Shown here: in pieces, positions 8,142 through 15,528 of the stretch
How the letters are laid out: the number at the start of each line of letters is the position of its first letter
Numbering within the stretch: the first letter of the stretch is position 1
Origin: Dehalococcoidia bacterium
Lineage (GTDB): Bacteria; Chloroflexota; Dehalococcoidia; Bin125
Assembly (NCBI GenBank): GCA_022822375.1
Contig: JAJEBU010000120.1
Location: forward strand, 1-38,479
Direction: 5' to 3'
Length of the DNA stretch: 38,479 nt
The notes under the pieces: model-generated
What the model was told of the DNA's origin: nothing
Seen by the model: only the letters and a program-made list of their open reading frames with translations
Databases searched by the model: none
Program-made: the position numbers and the translations under genes

Positions 8142-9347
8142 CTAGCTCGCACGCCGGCCCTTCTTCTTCGGCGCGGGCTTGGCGATGGGCGCGGTGTCTG
8201 CGCCATCCGCTCCGACTTCCAGCGTTGCGGGATTGGGTACGCCGTGGGCGACGCGGATCTGCGTCTCGATCTCCTGCGCCATTTCAGGGTGCTCACGCAG
8301 GAATGCCTTGGTTCGCTCGCGGCCCTGTCCCATGCGGGTCTCTCCGTATGAGTAGAAGGTGCCCTGTTTGCGGATCACGGTTGGATCGGTCGACGATGCA
8401 CCGGGCGACGGCGCGGTGCCGAGGTCGATCAGGCATCCGGTCTTGGAGATGCCGTATTCGTTGGGTGTGAACATGAGGTCAAACTCTGCCTGGCGGAATG
8501 GCGGCGCGACCTTGTTTTTGACGACTTTGGCGCGGACGCGCGAGCCGATCACGTCCTGACCGTCCTTCAGGGTCTCGGCGCGACGCAGCTCGATACGCAC
8601 GGAGGAGTAGAACTTGAGCGCGCGGCCGCCGGGCGTTGTTTCGGGGTTGCCGAAGACGATGCCCACCTTCTCGCGCAGCTGGTTGATAAAGATCAGGACG
8701 GTTTTGGAGCGCGAGACGACGCCGGTGAGCTTGCGCAGCGCCTGCGACATGAGCCGCGCCTGCAGGCCGACTTGAACGTCGCCCATCTCGCCTTCAATCT
8801 CCGCGCGCGGGACGAGTGCGGCCACGGAGTCCACGACGACCACGTCGATCGCGTTGCTGCGGACGAGCGCCTCGGCGATTTCCAGCGCTTGTTCGCCGGT
8901 GTCGGGCTGGGCGATGAGCAGCTGCGAGATGTCGATGCCGAGCCGGGTGGCGAATTCGGGGTCGAGGGCGTGCTCGACATCGACGTAGGCGGCTTGGCCG
9001 CCGAGCCGCTGCGCCTCGGCGATGACGTGCTGGGCGACGCTGGATTTTCCGGCCGATTCGGGCCCGTAGATCTCGACGATGCGGCCACGGGGCAGTCCGC
9101 CGATGCCCAGCGCCACGTCGAGCGAGAGTGCGCCGGTGGGAATGCCCTCGACGGTCATGCGTCTGCTGGCGTCACCCATCCGCATGAGCGCGCCTTCGCC
9201 GAAGCGGCGTTCCATGTCACCGAGCAGTTCGGTGACGGCGGGTGGCGGCTCGTTGCTGGTCAGTTCAAACGGGGTGTCGGTCGTCATGGGTAGCGGCTCC
9301 TGCGGTTCGGCCAGCGTCTGGGGATCGATGGTGTCGGTGGTTGCCAT
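8142..9347 (-). CDS. recA: Recombinase RecA
   Basis: 401 residues from ATG 9347. ATP-dependent strand-exchange protein and co-protease for LexA cleavage. The Walker A motif GPESAGKSS is at 95-103, followed by [20 protein letters not shown] and the [20 protein letters not shown] segment. There is an N-terminal extension of about 35 residues relative to E. coli RecA, and a basic KKKGRR end. The GTG at 9365 was rejected because it is part of the GAGGAG ribosome site (9362-9357 on the minus strand). ATG 9287 (Met21), also preceded by AGGAG, is a possible second start that would remove the extension. Upstream are a consensus promoter and two SOS-box-like sites; recX follows after 2 bases. Confidence 0.97.
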   Translation of the reverse strand: MATTDTIDPQTLAEPQEPLPMTTDTPFELTSNEPPPAVTELLGDMERRFGEGALMRMGDASRRMTVEGIPTGALSLDVALGIGGLPRGRIVEIYGPESAGKSSVAQHVIAEAQRLGGQAAYVDVEHALDPEFATRLGIDISQLLIAQPDTGEQALEIAEALVRSNAIDVVVVDSVAALVPRAEIEGEMGDVQVGLQARLMSQALRKLTGVVSRSKTVLIFINQLREKVGIVFGNPETTPGGRALKFYSSVRIELRRAETLKDGQDVIGSRVRAKVVKNKVAPPFRQAEFDLMFTPNEYGISKTGCLIDLGTAPSPGASSTDPTVIRKQGTFYSYGETRMGQGRERTKAFLREHPEMAQEIETQIRVAHGVPNPATLEVGADGADTAPIAKPAPKKKGRRAS

Positions 9348-9392
9348 AATATGCGCACTCCTCACGGGGATTCGGCTGTGGTGGCTGTTGTG

Positions 9393-9406
9393 CGAACGCC
9401 CGTGCT
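9393..9406 (-). promoter_or_regulatory. Second SOS-box-like site downstream of the recA -10
   Basis: The minus strand reads AGCACGGGCGTTCG, with mismatches to CGAACRNRYGTTCG at positions 1 and 3. Its centre is 26 bp from the first site, on nearly the same helix face after about 2.5 turns. It is weaker and overlaps the predicted transcription start. Confidence 0.4.
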
Positions 9407-9410
9407 GCGC

Positions 9411-9439
9411 ACGCTAAGCGAACACGCGTGCGGTGTCAA
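9411..9439 (-). promoter_or_regulatory. recA promoter (-35 TTGACA, 17-bp spacer, -10 TAGCGT)
   Basis: On the minus strand a perfect -35 TTGACA (9439-9434) is followed after exactly 17 bases by TAGCGT (9416-9411). The predicted transcript begins near 9404, leaving a leader of about 57 bases before ATG 9347. Confidence 0.7.
9419..9432 (-). promoter_or_regulatory. SOS-box-like LexA operator inside the recA promoter spacer
   Basis: The minus strand reads CGCACGCGTGTTCG. This matches the Gram-positive SOS consensus CGAACRNRYGTTCG at all positions but one (C for A at position 3). It sits between the -35 and -10 elements, where bound LexA would block RNA polymerase. Confidence 0.6.
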
Positions 9440-9459
9440 GCATATGTTCTAGGAATATC

Positions 9460-9483
9460 TGAGCGCCACGTGACAACGGCTCA
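9460..9483 (-). terminator. Weak hairpin over the yggT stop codon
   Basis: TGAGC (9460-9464) pairs with GCTCA (9479-9483), with a small inner CGT/ACG stem in the loop. It begins at the stop codon of yggT and ends just before the recA -35 region, so it could separate the two transcripts. There is no T-run. Confidence 0.25.
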
Positions 9484-9747
9484 GGCAGCGCCAAGGATGA
9501 TGCCGCTGAGGATTTGCAGACCAATCAGCGCCACCAGCGGGGACAGATCGATCATGCCCACCACGCAGACCTGACGCAGCGGCGCGAGGACCGGTTCTGT
9601 CACGTCGAGCAGGAACTTGACCAGCGGGTTGTACGGATCGAGCGGGCGATTGGTGAACATTGGAACCCAGCTCATCAGCACTCTGGCGAGCAAGACGAAC
9701 GAGTAGATTTGGATGGCGCTGCCAATGACGACGAGTGCATCGCTCAT
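9481..9747 (-). CDS. yggT: YggT-family membrane protein
   Basis: 88 residues with two hydrophobic helices, near 7-25 (IGSAIQIYSFVLLARVLMSW) and 66-86, separated by the family signature NPLVKFLLDVTEPVLAPLR. YggT/YlmG proteins are small inner-membrane proteins linked to division or osmotic tolerance; their activity is unknown. ATG 9747 overlaps the proC stop (ATGA). It is the last gene of the radical SAM-yggS-proC-yggT run. Confidence 0.92.
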   Translation of the reverse strand: MSDALVVIGSAIQIYSFVLLARVLMSWVPMFTNRPLDPYNPLVKFLLDVTEPVLAPLRQVCVVGMIDLSPLVALIGLQILSGIILGAA

Positions 9748-10589
9748 GACTGACCCAACTCCTCGGCACGTTGGTGGGCGGCAGCAACCGCGTCGATCAG
9801 CGCCGCGCGTACCGCCCGCTGTTCCAACACTCGCAGACCAGCCGCGGTTGTGCCACCCGGCGACGTGACCATGTCCTTGAGCACTGCGGGATGCTGACCC
9901 GTTCGCTGGGCGAACCGCGCCGCGCCGATGACCGTCTGCAGGACCATCCGCCGCGCATCGTCGGGCCGCAGCCCGATCTGGACGGCGCCGTTGATCATCG
10001 CCTCGATGGCGAGGAAGACATAGGCCGGGCCGCTGCCCGAGACCGCGGTGATTTTGTCGATGACCGACTCGTCGCTGACGTAGAGCTGGTCGCCCATCGC
10101 CTCGATCAGGTCACGGACCAGGACCCGTTCGTCCTCTGAGACGCCGGGCGTCGCAGTCCAGGCGGTGAAGCCGTCGCCGATTTGGGCGGGAGTGTTCGGC
10201 ATCGCGCGGACGACGCGATCGGCGCCGGTGGCGGCCGTGATCTCAGCGATCGTGGAACCAGCCAGGATTGAGATGACCAGTTTCCCGCTGACATCGCTCT
10301 CGCGGCTCAACGATGACAGGTCCTGCGGCTTGACGGACAGAAACACGACATCGGCACCGTCAACGGCCTGGCTGAAGCTGTCAGTGACGTTGATGTCTGG
10401 GAACTCGCTGATGAGCCAGTCGCGGCGCTCTGGGAGCGCTTCACAGACGGTGAGATCGCTGGGCGAGCCGAGCACGACGTCCTTGACCGCTCGACTGAAG
10501 GCGGCGCCCATCGTGCCGCCGCCGATGACCGTGATGCGAACGCCTGACCCATCTCCGAGGGCTTCAGCGGAGACTGCGGGCGGGCTCAT
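9744..10589 (-). CDS. proC: Pyrroline-5-carboxylate reductase
   Basis: 281 residues from ATG 10589. Reduces pyrroline-5-carboxylate to proline with NAD(P)H, the last step of proline synthesis. The N-terminal Rossmann loop is VIGGGTMGAAF; then RAMPNTPAQIG and ITAVSGSGPAYVFLAIEAM, and the C-terminal DMVTSPGGTTAAGLRVLE signature. The frame stays open upstream, but that part is antisense to yggS; ATG 10589 overlaps the yggS stop by four bases and gives the normal length. It overlaps yggT downstream in the same way. Confidence 0.96.
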   Translation of the reverse strand: MSPPAVSAEALGDGSGVRITVIGGGTMGAAFSRAVKDVVLGSPSDLTVCEALPERRDWLISEFPDINVTDSFSQAVDGADVVFLSVKPQDLSSLSRESDVSGKLVISILAGSTIAEITAATGADRVVRAMPNTPAQIGDGFTAWTATPGVSEDERVLVRDLIEAMGDQLYVSDESVIDKITAVSGSGPAYVFLAIEAMINGAVQIGLRPDDARRMVLQTVIGAARFAQRTGQHPAVLKDMVTSPGGTTAAGLRVLEQRAVRAALIDAVAAAHQRAEELGQS

Positions 10590-11254
10590 GGCTGTGCTCC
10601 ACGCTGGCCAAAGATCGCGCGGCCGATTCGCACCATGGTGGCGCCTTCCTCGATGGCGACAGCGTAGTCGTTGGACATACCCATGCTCAGCTCCGGTAGC
10701 TGCAGGCGTTCTGCGAGCTCGCGCAGTTGCTGGAAGACGGGGCGGACGGACTCGGCGTCCGCGACCTCCGGCGCAATGGTCATCAGTCCGGTCACCGACA
10801 GGTTGGGCAACTCGCAAATCTGCTCGCAGGCGGCTGGCGTCTCATCAACGGTGAAGCCGTTCTTCGTGGCTTCCTGGCCGACATTGACCTCCAGCATGAT
10901 CGGCAGCGTGCGATCGAGTCGGCGGGAGATTGCCTCAGCCAGGCGCACGCTGTCGACGGACTGGACCGATGCGAACGACCCGGCGTGGCGCGCCTTGTTG
11001 CGCTGCAGGTGGCCGATCAGGTGCAGATCCACCTCGACGCGGAGCTCTTGCAGCTGATCCAGTTTGGTCAGACCCTCCTGGACGCGGTTCTCGCCGAACT
11101 GGCGGTGGCCGGCGGCAGACGCTTCCGCGATGGCTTCGGCGGGGAACGTCTTGGACACGGCGATCAGCGAGACGTCCGCCGGATCGCGGCCGGCGCGCAG
11201 GCTGGCTGATGCGATCTGCTCGTTCACGCGCTCCAGGTTGTCGGCGATGGACAC
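10586..11254 (-). CDS. yggS: YggS/YlmE-family pyridoxal-phosphate homeostasis protein
   Basis: 222 residues. Alanine-racemase-like barrel that binds PLP without a known reaction and balances free PLP and amino-acid pools. The PLP lysine lies in LIAVSKTFPAEAI; FGENRVQEGLTKL, HLIGHLQRNK, MLEVNVGQEATKNGF and the C-terminal MGMSNDYAVAIEEGATMVRI are all family signatures. The start is GTG 11254, one base after the radical SAM stop, giving VSIADNLERVNEQ. The long upstream open frame is antisense to the radical SAM gene. It overlaps proC by 4 bases. Confidence 0.95.
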   Translation of the reverse strand: MSIADNLERVNEQIASASLRAGRDPADVSLIAVSKTFPAEAIAEASAAGHRQFGENRVQEGLTKLDQLQELRVEVDLHLIGHLQRNKARHAGSFASVQSVDSVRLAEAISRRLDRTLPIMLEVNVGQEATKNGFTVDETPAACEQICELPNLSVTGLMTIAPEVADAESVRPVFQQLRELAERLQLPELSMGMSNDYAVAIEEGATMVRIGRAIFGQRGAQP

Positions 11255-11255
11255 C

Positions 11256-13001
11256 TCAGACTCCGACCGAGGACTCCTGCTCGACGAGGTCGAGCGGGAT
11301 GATGGTGGGCGAGTAGGAGGGGATTTCGTTGCCGCCGCAGACGCCGCACATGTTGCAGCCGATTTCGGGCGGCGGACAGGCGATCGTCGCCTTCTCGCGT
11401 TGGTGCTTGGACAGTTCGCGCTCGAAGAAGCGAGCGGAGATGCCCGTTTCGACGGCGGACCACGGCGTGGGTCCGCCGCCCCAAGGCAGCGGGCCGTCGA
11501 GATTCCAAAGCGCCGCCGCTCGCATCCACTCGCCCGCCGATGGCGCCTGCATGTCCAGGATGGCGTGGGCCAAGCGCTGATCGGCGCGCGAACAGATGTC
11601 ATCGATGCGGGCCCACGTCGGGCTGTCACCGCGCAGACGGATGCCGGTCTTGCGAAAGGCGGACTCGAGGATTCGCTGACGGTGCTTGACCAGGGCCGCG
11701 TCCGACTGGACCAGTTCCTGGTATGCCGTCGCCGGCTTGGGCACGAGCGGTCCGACGGACATGACCAGTTCGGTGCCGTGCCCGTGCGCATCGAGGCGCT
11801 CCTTGATCGCGAGGCCGAGGGTGGCCATCGCCTCCACGTCTTCATCCTCTTCGTCAGGCAGGCCGATCATGAAGTAGAGCTTGAGGCGATTCATGGCCGC
11901 CGCGCCGACCTTGTCGGCCGCCTCGATGATTTGTTCTTCCGAGACCGCTTTGTTGATTCGTTGGCGCATGCGCTCGGAGCCGGCCTCGGGAGCGAGGGTG
12001 ACGGTTCTGGTCCCGCCGCGGGCGAGCACGGCGAGCAGCTCGGGAGCCAGGTTGTCGACCCGCAGCGAGGAGACGGAGACGCGTCCGCCGCGCCTGTCAG
12101 TTTCGACGGCGAGTTCTGCCAGCTGCGGATGATCGGCGACCGCCGCACCGAGCAGTCCAACGCGATTCGTGCGGTCGAGTCCGGCATCAACCTGGTTGAG
12201 GAGAGACTCCAGCGGCCGGTAGCGGGGCGGGCGGAAGACGTAGCCGGCGATGCAGAATCGGCAGCCCCTTCCGCAGCCGCGCGCGGCTTCGATGAGGGTC
12301 ATCTGGTTGAACTCGGTCTCATCGGTGAGGACGAGCGAGCGGGCCTCCGTCGTGGCAATGTCGCGCACCCACTGACGCTCGACGCCGCCTTCGGATCCGC
12401 GCGCGGGGACGAACACCCCGGGAATCCGGGCGAGCGCGTCGAGTTGGTCAGCGCGGGGGCTGTAGGCGTACTCCTGCAGCGTGTCGAGCAGCTCTTCGAG
12501 GATCGGCTCTGCCTCACCGATTACGAAGGCGTCGAAGCAGTCGGCGAGCGGCAGCGGATTGGTGATCACGGCGGCGCCGCCGGCGACGATCAATGGATCG
12601 CCGTCGTCGCGGTTGATGCTGAGCGGCTCAATCTGCGCCGCCTGCAGCGATCGCACGACGTGGTAGTAGTCGATTTCATAGGTCAGGGTGTAGGCGACGA
12701 CGGGGAAGTCGGCGAGCGGCCGCTGCGATTCAATCGTGACCGGGCCCAAGGATGGGTCGTCGCCTCGCTCGGATTTGTGCGGTGGATCGTAGAAGGCGCG
12801 CTCGCAGACGATGTCCGCTCGGTCGTTGAGCAGTCCGTAGATGGTCTGCAGGCCCAGGTTGGACATGCCCAGGTAGTAGCTGTTGGGATAGACCAGCGCG
12901 ACGGGCAGGCGTCCGCCCCAGTCCTTGAGCACGACGCCGCTCTCAGCCGCCAAGCGTTGTCGGGCCGCCGCTATCCCGCGTGAGACGCTGCGTTTCGCCA
13001 T
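11256..13001 (-). CDS. B12-binding-domain radical SAM protein (TIGR03960-like)
   Basis: 581 residues. The N-terminal half (about 30-200) has the B12-binding-like fold of this family (VALVYPNSYYLGMSNLG, IVAGGAAVITNPLPLADC, FVIGEAE). The radical SAM core carries the CxxxCxxC cluster at Cys243, Cys247 and Cys250 (RGCGRGCRFCIAGYVFRPPR). Near the end is a Cys cluster, IGCNMCGVCGG, seen in this group. The reaction is unknown; relatives are sometimes linked to tRNA or ribosome modification, which remains unproven. ATG 13001 has no ribosome site but sits 6 bases after a TAnnnT element, so the mRNA is probably leaderless. It heads the run with yggS, proC and yggT. A 639-residue plus-strand open frame over it is only its shadow. 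Confidence 0.9.
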   Translation of the reverse strand: MAKRSVSRGIAAARQRLAAESGVVLKDWGGRLPVALVYPNSYYLGMSNLGLQTIYGLLNDRADIVCERAFYDPPHKSERGDDPSLGPVTIESQRPLADFPVVAYTLTYEIDYYHVVRSLQAAQIEPLSINRDDGDPLIVAGGAAVITNPLPLADCFDAFVIGEAEPILEELLDTLQEYAYSPRADQLDALARIPGVFVPARGSEGGVERQWVRDIATTEARSLVLTDETEFNQMTLIEAARGCGRGCRFCIAGYVFRPPRYRPLESLLNQVDAGLDRTNRVGLLGAAVADHPQLAELAVETDRRGGRVSVSSLRVDNLAPELLAVLARGGTRTVTLAPEAGSERMRQRINKAVSEEQIIEAADKVGAAAMNRLKLYFMIGLPDEEDEDVEAMATLGLAIKERLDAHGHGTELVMSVGPLVPKPATAYQELVQSDAALVKHRQRILESAFRKTGIRLRGDSPTWARIDDICSRADQRLAHAILDMQAPSAGEWMRAAALWNLDGPLPWGGGPTPWSAVETGISARFFERELSKHQREKATIACPPPEIGCNMCGVCGGNEIPSYSPTIIPLDLVEQESSVGV

Positions 13002-13007
13002 ACATCC

Positions 13008-13013
13008 AGTCTA
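13008..13013 (-). promoter_or_regulatory. -10 element for leaderless transcription of the radical SAM operon
   Basis: The minus strand reads TAGACT, then six bases (GGATGT), then the start ATG at 13001. This puts the transcription start on the A of the start codon. No ribosome site is present, and no convincing -35 is seen. Confidence 0.5.
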
Positions 13014-13070
13014 CGCATGCCGCGCGGCGAACTGGCATGTCGGAGGATGCACCTCGTGTAGCGGGCGCAG

Positions 13071-13553
13071 CTAGTGCTCCGTGTCGCCGGTGATCAGTTG
13101 CAGCGCATGCGGCAAGACGGGCGCGAGTGTGTCCATGTTCTCGCGCACCGCTTTCTCTGAGCCGGGCAGATTGATGATCAACGTCGACTGGGCGATCCCG
13201 CAGAGACCGCGCGACAGCGCGGCGAACGGTGTGTTCTGCAGACCGTCCATCCGCAGCAGCTCGGCGAGGCCGGGCGCGTCGCGCTCGATCACGCGCCGCG
13301 TCGCCTCGGGGGTGTGATCGCGCGGGCCGAAGCCCGTGCCGCCGGTCGTGATGATGACGTTGACACCGTCCGCAACCCATTCGCGGAGGCGTCGCTCAAT
13401 GCCGTCGGGGTCGTCCGATTGCACGATGTGCTTGGTGACCGTAATGCCGAGGCCTGCCAATCGCTCGCGAATCGCGGGTCCAGAGGTGTCCTCGCGCTCG
13501 CCTCGCGCGCCTGCGTCGGAGAGCGTCAGCACGGCTGCGGTTCGTTGATTCAT
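13071..13553 (-). CDS. mogA: Molybdopterin adenylyltransferase (MogA/MoaB family)
   Basis: 160 residues from ATG 13553. Activates molybdopterin by adenylylation before molybdenum insertion. Family motifs are LTLSDAGARGEREDTSGPAI at the N-terminus and the signature NVIITTGGTGFGPRDHTPEA in the middle; INLPGSEKAVRENMD follows. TTG 13571 would add six residues (MATVAQ). ATG 13553 is preferred because a TACAGT element lies 7 bases upstream, as at other leaderless genes here. It stands alone and is divergent from mraZ. MoaB, a close relative, cannot be separated from MogA with certainty. Confidence 0.9.
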   Translation of the reverse strand: MNQRTAAVLTLSDAGARGEREDTSGPAIRERLAGLGITVTKHIVQSDDPDGIERRLREWVADGVNVIITTGGTGFGPRDHTPEATRRVIERDAPGLAELLRMDGLQNTPFAALSRGLCGIAQSTLIINLPGSEKAVRENMDTLAPVLPHALQLITGDTEH

Positions 13554-13560
13554 CTGAGCA

Positions 13561-13566
13561 ACTGTA
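13561..13566 (-). promoter_or_regulatory. -10 element for leaderless transcription of mogA
   Basis: The minus strand reads TACAGT, seven bases (TGCTCAG), then ATG 13553. It has the same layout as the radical SAM, NfeD and phospholipase-like genes. No ribosome site is present. Confidence 0.45.
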
Positions 13567-13677
13567 GCCAAGAGTCCAGCATCTGGTCTCCGGCAAGGAC
13601 GAGGCAGTCCCGAGAAACTCCGAGATGTGGGGTTGCATTCCCATCCAGAACTCGGTTATGGTGCTTTTGCCGACCAG

Positions 13678-13707
13678 TTGGGCGGAATATGGGGAACTAA
13701 ACATAAA
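13678..13707 (+). promoter_or_regulatory. Candidate mraZ/dcw promoter overlapping possible MraZ boxes
   Basis: TTGGGC (13678-13683), an 18-base spacer and CATAAA (13702-13707) form a weak sigma70-type promoter. TGGGC (13679) and TGGGG (13690) are direct TGGGN repeats 11 bases apart, like the repeats MraZ binds to repress its own operon in E. coli (period 10 there). A second weak candidate is TTGCAT (13633) with TATGGT (13657). Confidence 0.33.
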
Positions 13708-13733
13708 AGAGGATTCGGCTGAGGGCTTCCGAG

Positions 13734-14207
13734 ATGCCAGAGCGTCTGTTCACCGGCACCTACGAGCACCGCATCGACGAGCGCGGGCGGCTCGCGATCC
13801 CTTCGCAGTTCCGCGGCGGGTTCGGTTACGGCGGAGTGTTGCTGCCAGGCCCGGACAATCAGATCGAGCTCCACACCGCCGACGGCTACGAGCGGATCAA
13901 GGACGAGCGCTTGAACCATGCTGATCAGAGCCGCCGGGCACGCCTCCTCAGACGTGCGATGTTCGGTCGCGCCGTGGAAGTCAGTCTCGACCGACAAGGC
14001 CGCATCACGATTCCTGTGGCGATGCGCGAGACGCGGGGCATTGACGGCGCGACCAATGTGGTCGGGATGGGCGAGTACCTCGAAATCTGGAGCGAGGACG
14101 CCTGGGCCGCGGAGTCAAGCGAGGTCGACGAGGTCTTCGCCGAGCTGCTCGAGGGCCTGGACCGCATCATCGCCACGGACGCGGGCGATGAGGAGGCGGA
14201 AGCATGA
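13734..14207 (+). CDS. mraZ: Transcriptional regulator MraZ
   Basis: 157 residues. DNA-binding protein with two SpoVT/AbrB-like halves that represses the dcw operon; first gene of the cluster. The first half begins RLFTGTYEHRIDERGRLAIP and the second reads RAVEVSLDRQGRITIPVAMR, the paired signatures of the family. The last 25 residues form an acidic tail. ATG 13734 is used, with GAGGG ten bases before it. The stop overlaps the rsmH start by four bases. TGGGN direct repeats upstream could be its own operator. Confidence 0.95.
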   Translation: MPERLFTGTYEHRIDERGRLAIPSQFRGGFGYGGVLLPGPDNQIELHTADGYERIKDERLNHADQSRRARLLRRAMFGRAVEVSLDRQGRITIPVAMRETRGIDGATNVVGMGEYLEIWSEDAWAAESSEVDEVFAELLEGLDRIIATDAGDEEAEA

Positions 14208-15079
14208 CGGCGGCTCACATCCCGGTGATGCTCGACGAGGCGCTGGCCATGCTCGAGGCGACCCCTGGCGGCCGCTATCTCGACGCGACGGTTGGGCTTG
14301 GCGGGCATGCCGCGGCGGTGCTTGAGGCCTCCGCGCCCGACGGGCGCTTGCTCGGCACAGACGCAGATCCGGATGCCCTCGCGGTGTCTCACGACCGACT
14401 CGCACGGTTTGGCGACCGCGCGGTGCTCCGACAGTCCTGGATGGACGACGCGCCGGCCGCTGCGGAAGCAGAGGGGCTCACCCCGCTCGACGGCGTCCTG
14501 TGCGATCTCGGCGCCTCATCGCTCCAGTTGGACACGCCCGCGCGCGGATTCTCTCTGCAGCACAACGGTCCGCTGGACATGGCGTTCGGCCCGCTGCCGG
14601 CAGGCTCGACCACGGCTGCGGAGATCGTCAATGAGTGGTCAGCCGACGACCTGGCAGACCTGGTGTACGACTACGGGGAAGAGCGCCGCTCGCGGCGGAT
14701 CGCGCGGGCGATCGTGGAGCGCCGTCCCATCAACACCACGACCGAGCTGGCCGATGCCGTCGTGGCAGCCGTCGGACGCCGTCCCGCCGCCCGCATTCAT
14801 CCGGCGACCCGCGTCTTTCAGGCGATCAGACTCGAGGTCAACCAGGAGCTCGAACGATTGGCTGCGTTCCTCGCAGGGGTGCGCAGCATTCTGCGGCTGG
14901 GCGGGCGGCTGGTCGTGATCGCCTTCCATTCGCTCGAGGACCGCATCGTGAAGCGGTTCCTGGCCGACACCACAGGGTTTCGCTCGCTGAGGCGCCGAGT
15001 GCTGCGTCCGTCGGGCGAGGAGATCGCACGCAACCCGCGCGCCCGCAGCGCACGGCTGCGAGCGGCGGAGGCAGTCTGA
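14204..15079 (+). CDS. rsmH: 16S rRNA (cytosine-1402-N4)-methyltransferase RsmH
   Basis: 291 residues. SAM-dependent methyltransferase acting on C1402 in the ribosomal P site. The N-terminus HIPVMLDEAL and the SAM loop LDATVGLGGHAAAVL are diagnostic, followed by DGVLCDLGASSLQLDTPARG and the C-terminal VVIAFHSLEDRIVKRF. It overlaps mraZ by four bases (ATGA). Its stop codon (TGA 15077-15079) itself overlaps an ATG that opens a 149-codon frame up to ftsL. Confidence 0.97.
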   Translation: MTAAHIPVMLDEALAMLEATPGGRYLDATVGLGGHAAAVLEASAPDGRLLGTDADPDALAVSHDRLARFGDRAVLRQSWMDDAPAAAEAEGLTPLDGVLCDLGASSLQLDTPARGFSLQHNGPLDMAFGPLPAGSTTAAEIVNEWSADDLADLVYDYGEERRSRRIARAIVERRPINTTTELADAVVAAVGRRPAARIHPATRVFQAIRLEVNQELERLAAFLAGVRSILRLGGRLVVIAFHSLEDRIVKRFLADTTGFRSLRRRVLRPSGEEIARNPRARSARLRAAEAV

Positions 15080-15528
15080 TGTTTCAGCGGTGCGGCCAAC
15101 CAATCGACGCTGCTCCTGGCATGTATGTCATGCATGTCAGGCGGTGCGATGGAACAGATCGGAACAGCGGGTCCGCCCTTGGCGGTCAAGCCAGGCGGTA
15201 CCGGAGTGGGAATCAGAAAGGCGGTCGGAGTGTTCGGAGTTCGTTGAGCGGGTCGCGTTTCATGGGGATGGGGGGTCAACAAGAAATCCTTAGAAAGGAG
15301 TCCCCCTGCCGGCCTTTGTCTAAAGGTGCGCGATTGCTCGCGGCCTCGAGCCGTGGCAGTTGCGAATCTGCCCCTCCCCTTGTCTGTGCGCGCGGCCCGC
15401 TCAACGAATCCCGAGCCCCTGTAGGAGCCCCTGCAGGCTGGTCCACTCACTCTACGCCGAGTCAGCGGGAATATCTCGCAAGTCTGTTCGCGCTACATAA
15501 GCGGCAGAGATTGTCGGTGACGGGCTGA
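15079..15528 (+). CDS. Unrecognised ORF filling the rsmH-ftsL gap; may be non-coding
   Basis: A 149-codon frame runs from ATG 15079, overlapping the rsmH stop as TGATG, to TGA 15526-15528, overlapping the ftsL ATG in the same way. Both junctions look like operon coupling. Against coding: the frame is open far upstream inside rsmH, so openness is cheap. The product (MFQRCGQPIDAAPGMYVMHV...) is rich in Arg, Ser and Gly with no motif, and it uses AGG, AGA, AGT, GTA and CTA codons that are rare in neighbouring genes. A competing 32-codon frame (15149-15247, MEQIGTAGPPLAVKPGGTG, ending FGVR) reads more like a peptide. The stretch also holds a hairpin and short tandem repeats. It may be an RNA or spacer element rather than a gene. 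Confidence 0.3.
   Translation: MFQRCGQPIDAAPGMYVMHVRRCDGTDRNSGSALGGQARRYRSGNQKGGRSVRSSLSGSRFMGMGGQQEILRKESPCRPLSKGARLLAASSRGSCESAPPLVCARGPLNESRAPVGAPAGWSTHSTPSQREYLASLFALHKRQRLSVTG
15271..15306 (+). other. Two-part hairpin in the rsmH-ftsL gap
   Basis: GGGGG (15271-15275) can pair with CCCCC (15302-15306). Inside, TCCTT (15287-15291) and AAGGA (15295-15299) close a 3-base loop AGA. An 11-base bulge lies on the left side. No T-run follows. It could be a processing or regulatory structure within the dcw mRNA. Confidence 0.35.
15413..15436 (+). repeat. 12-bp tandem repeat, two copies
   Basis: GAGCCCCTGTAG is followed directly by GAGCCCCTGCAG, with one mismatch. Another short duplication nearby is GGAACAG at 15151 and 15161. 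The tandem copies keep the reading frame of the doubtful ORF. Confidence 0.8.

Noticed and set aside
9441-9458. AT-rich imperfect palindrome upstream of the recA -35 (around TTCTAGGAA)
   Set aside because: Symmetry is partial and it does not match a known operator. The A/T-rich content may simply be an UP-like promoter region, so no feature was called.
11064-12983. 639-codon plus-strand ORF
   Set aside because: It lies antisense to the radical SAM and yggS genes, which have clear motifs (CxxxCxxC, PLP lysine). It shows no domain and is a GC-rich shadow frame.
15180-15220. T-box-like string AGGCGGTACCGGAG
   Set aside because: It resembles the T-box antiterminator core GGTGGNACCGCG only in part; no specifier loop or aminoacyl-tRNA synthetase or amino-acid gene follows.
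15080-15527. Known structured RNAs (RNase P, SRP RNA, tmRNA, c-di-AMP and other riboswitches) in the rsmH-ftsL gap
   Set aside because: None of their conserved core strings could be found on the plus strand.
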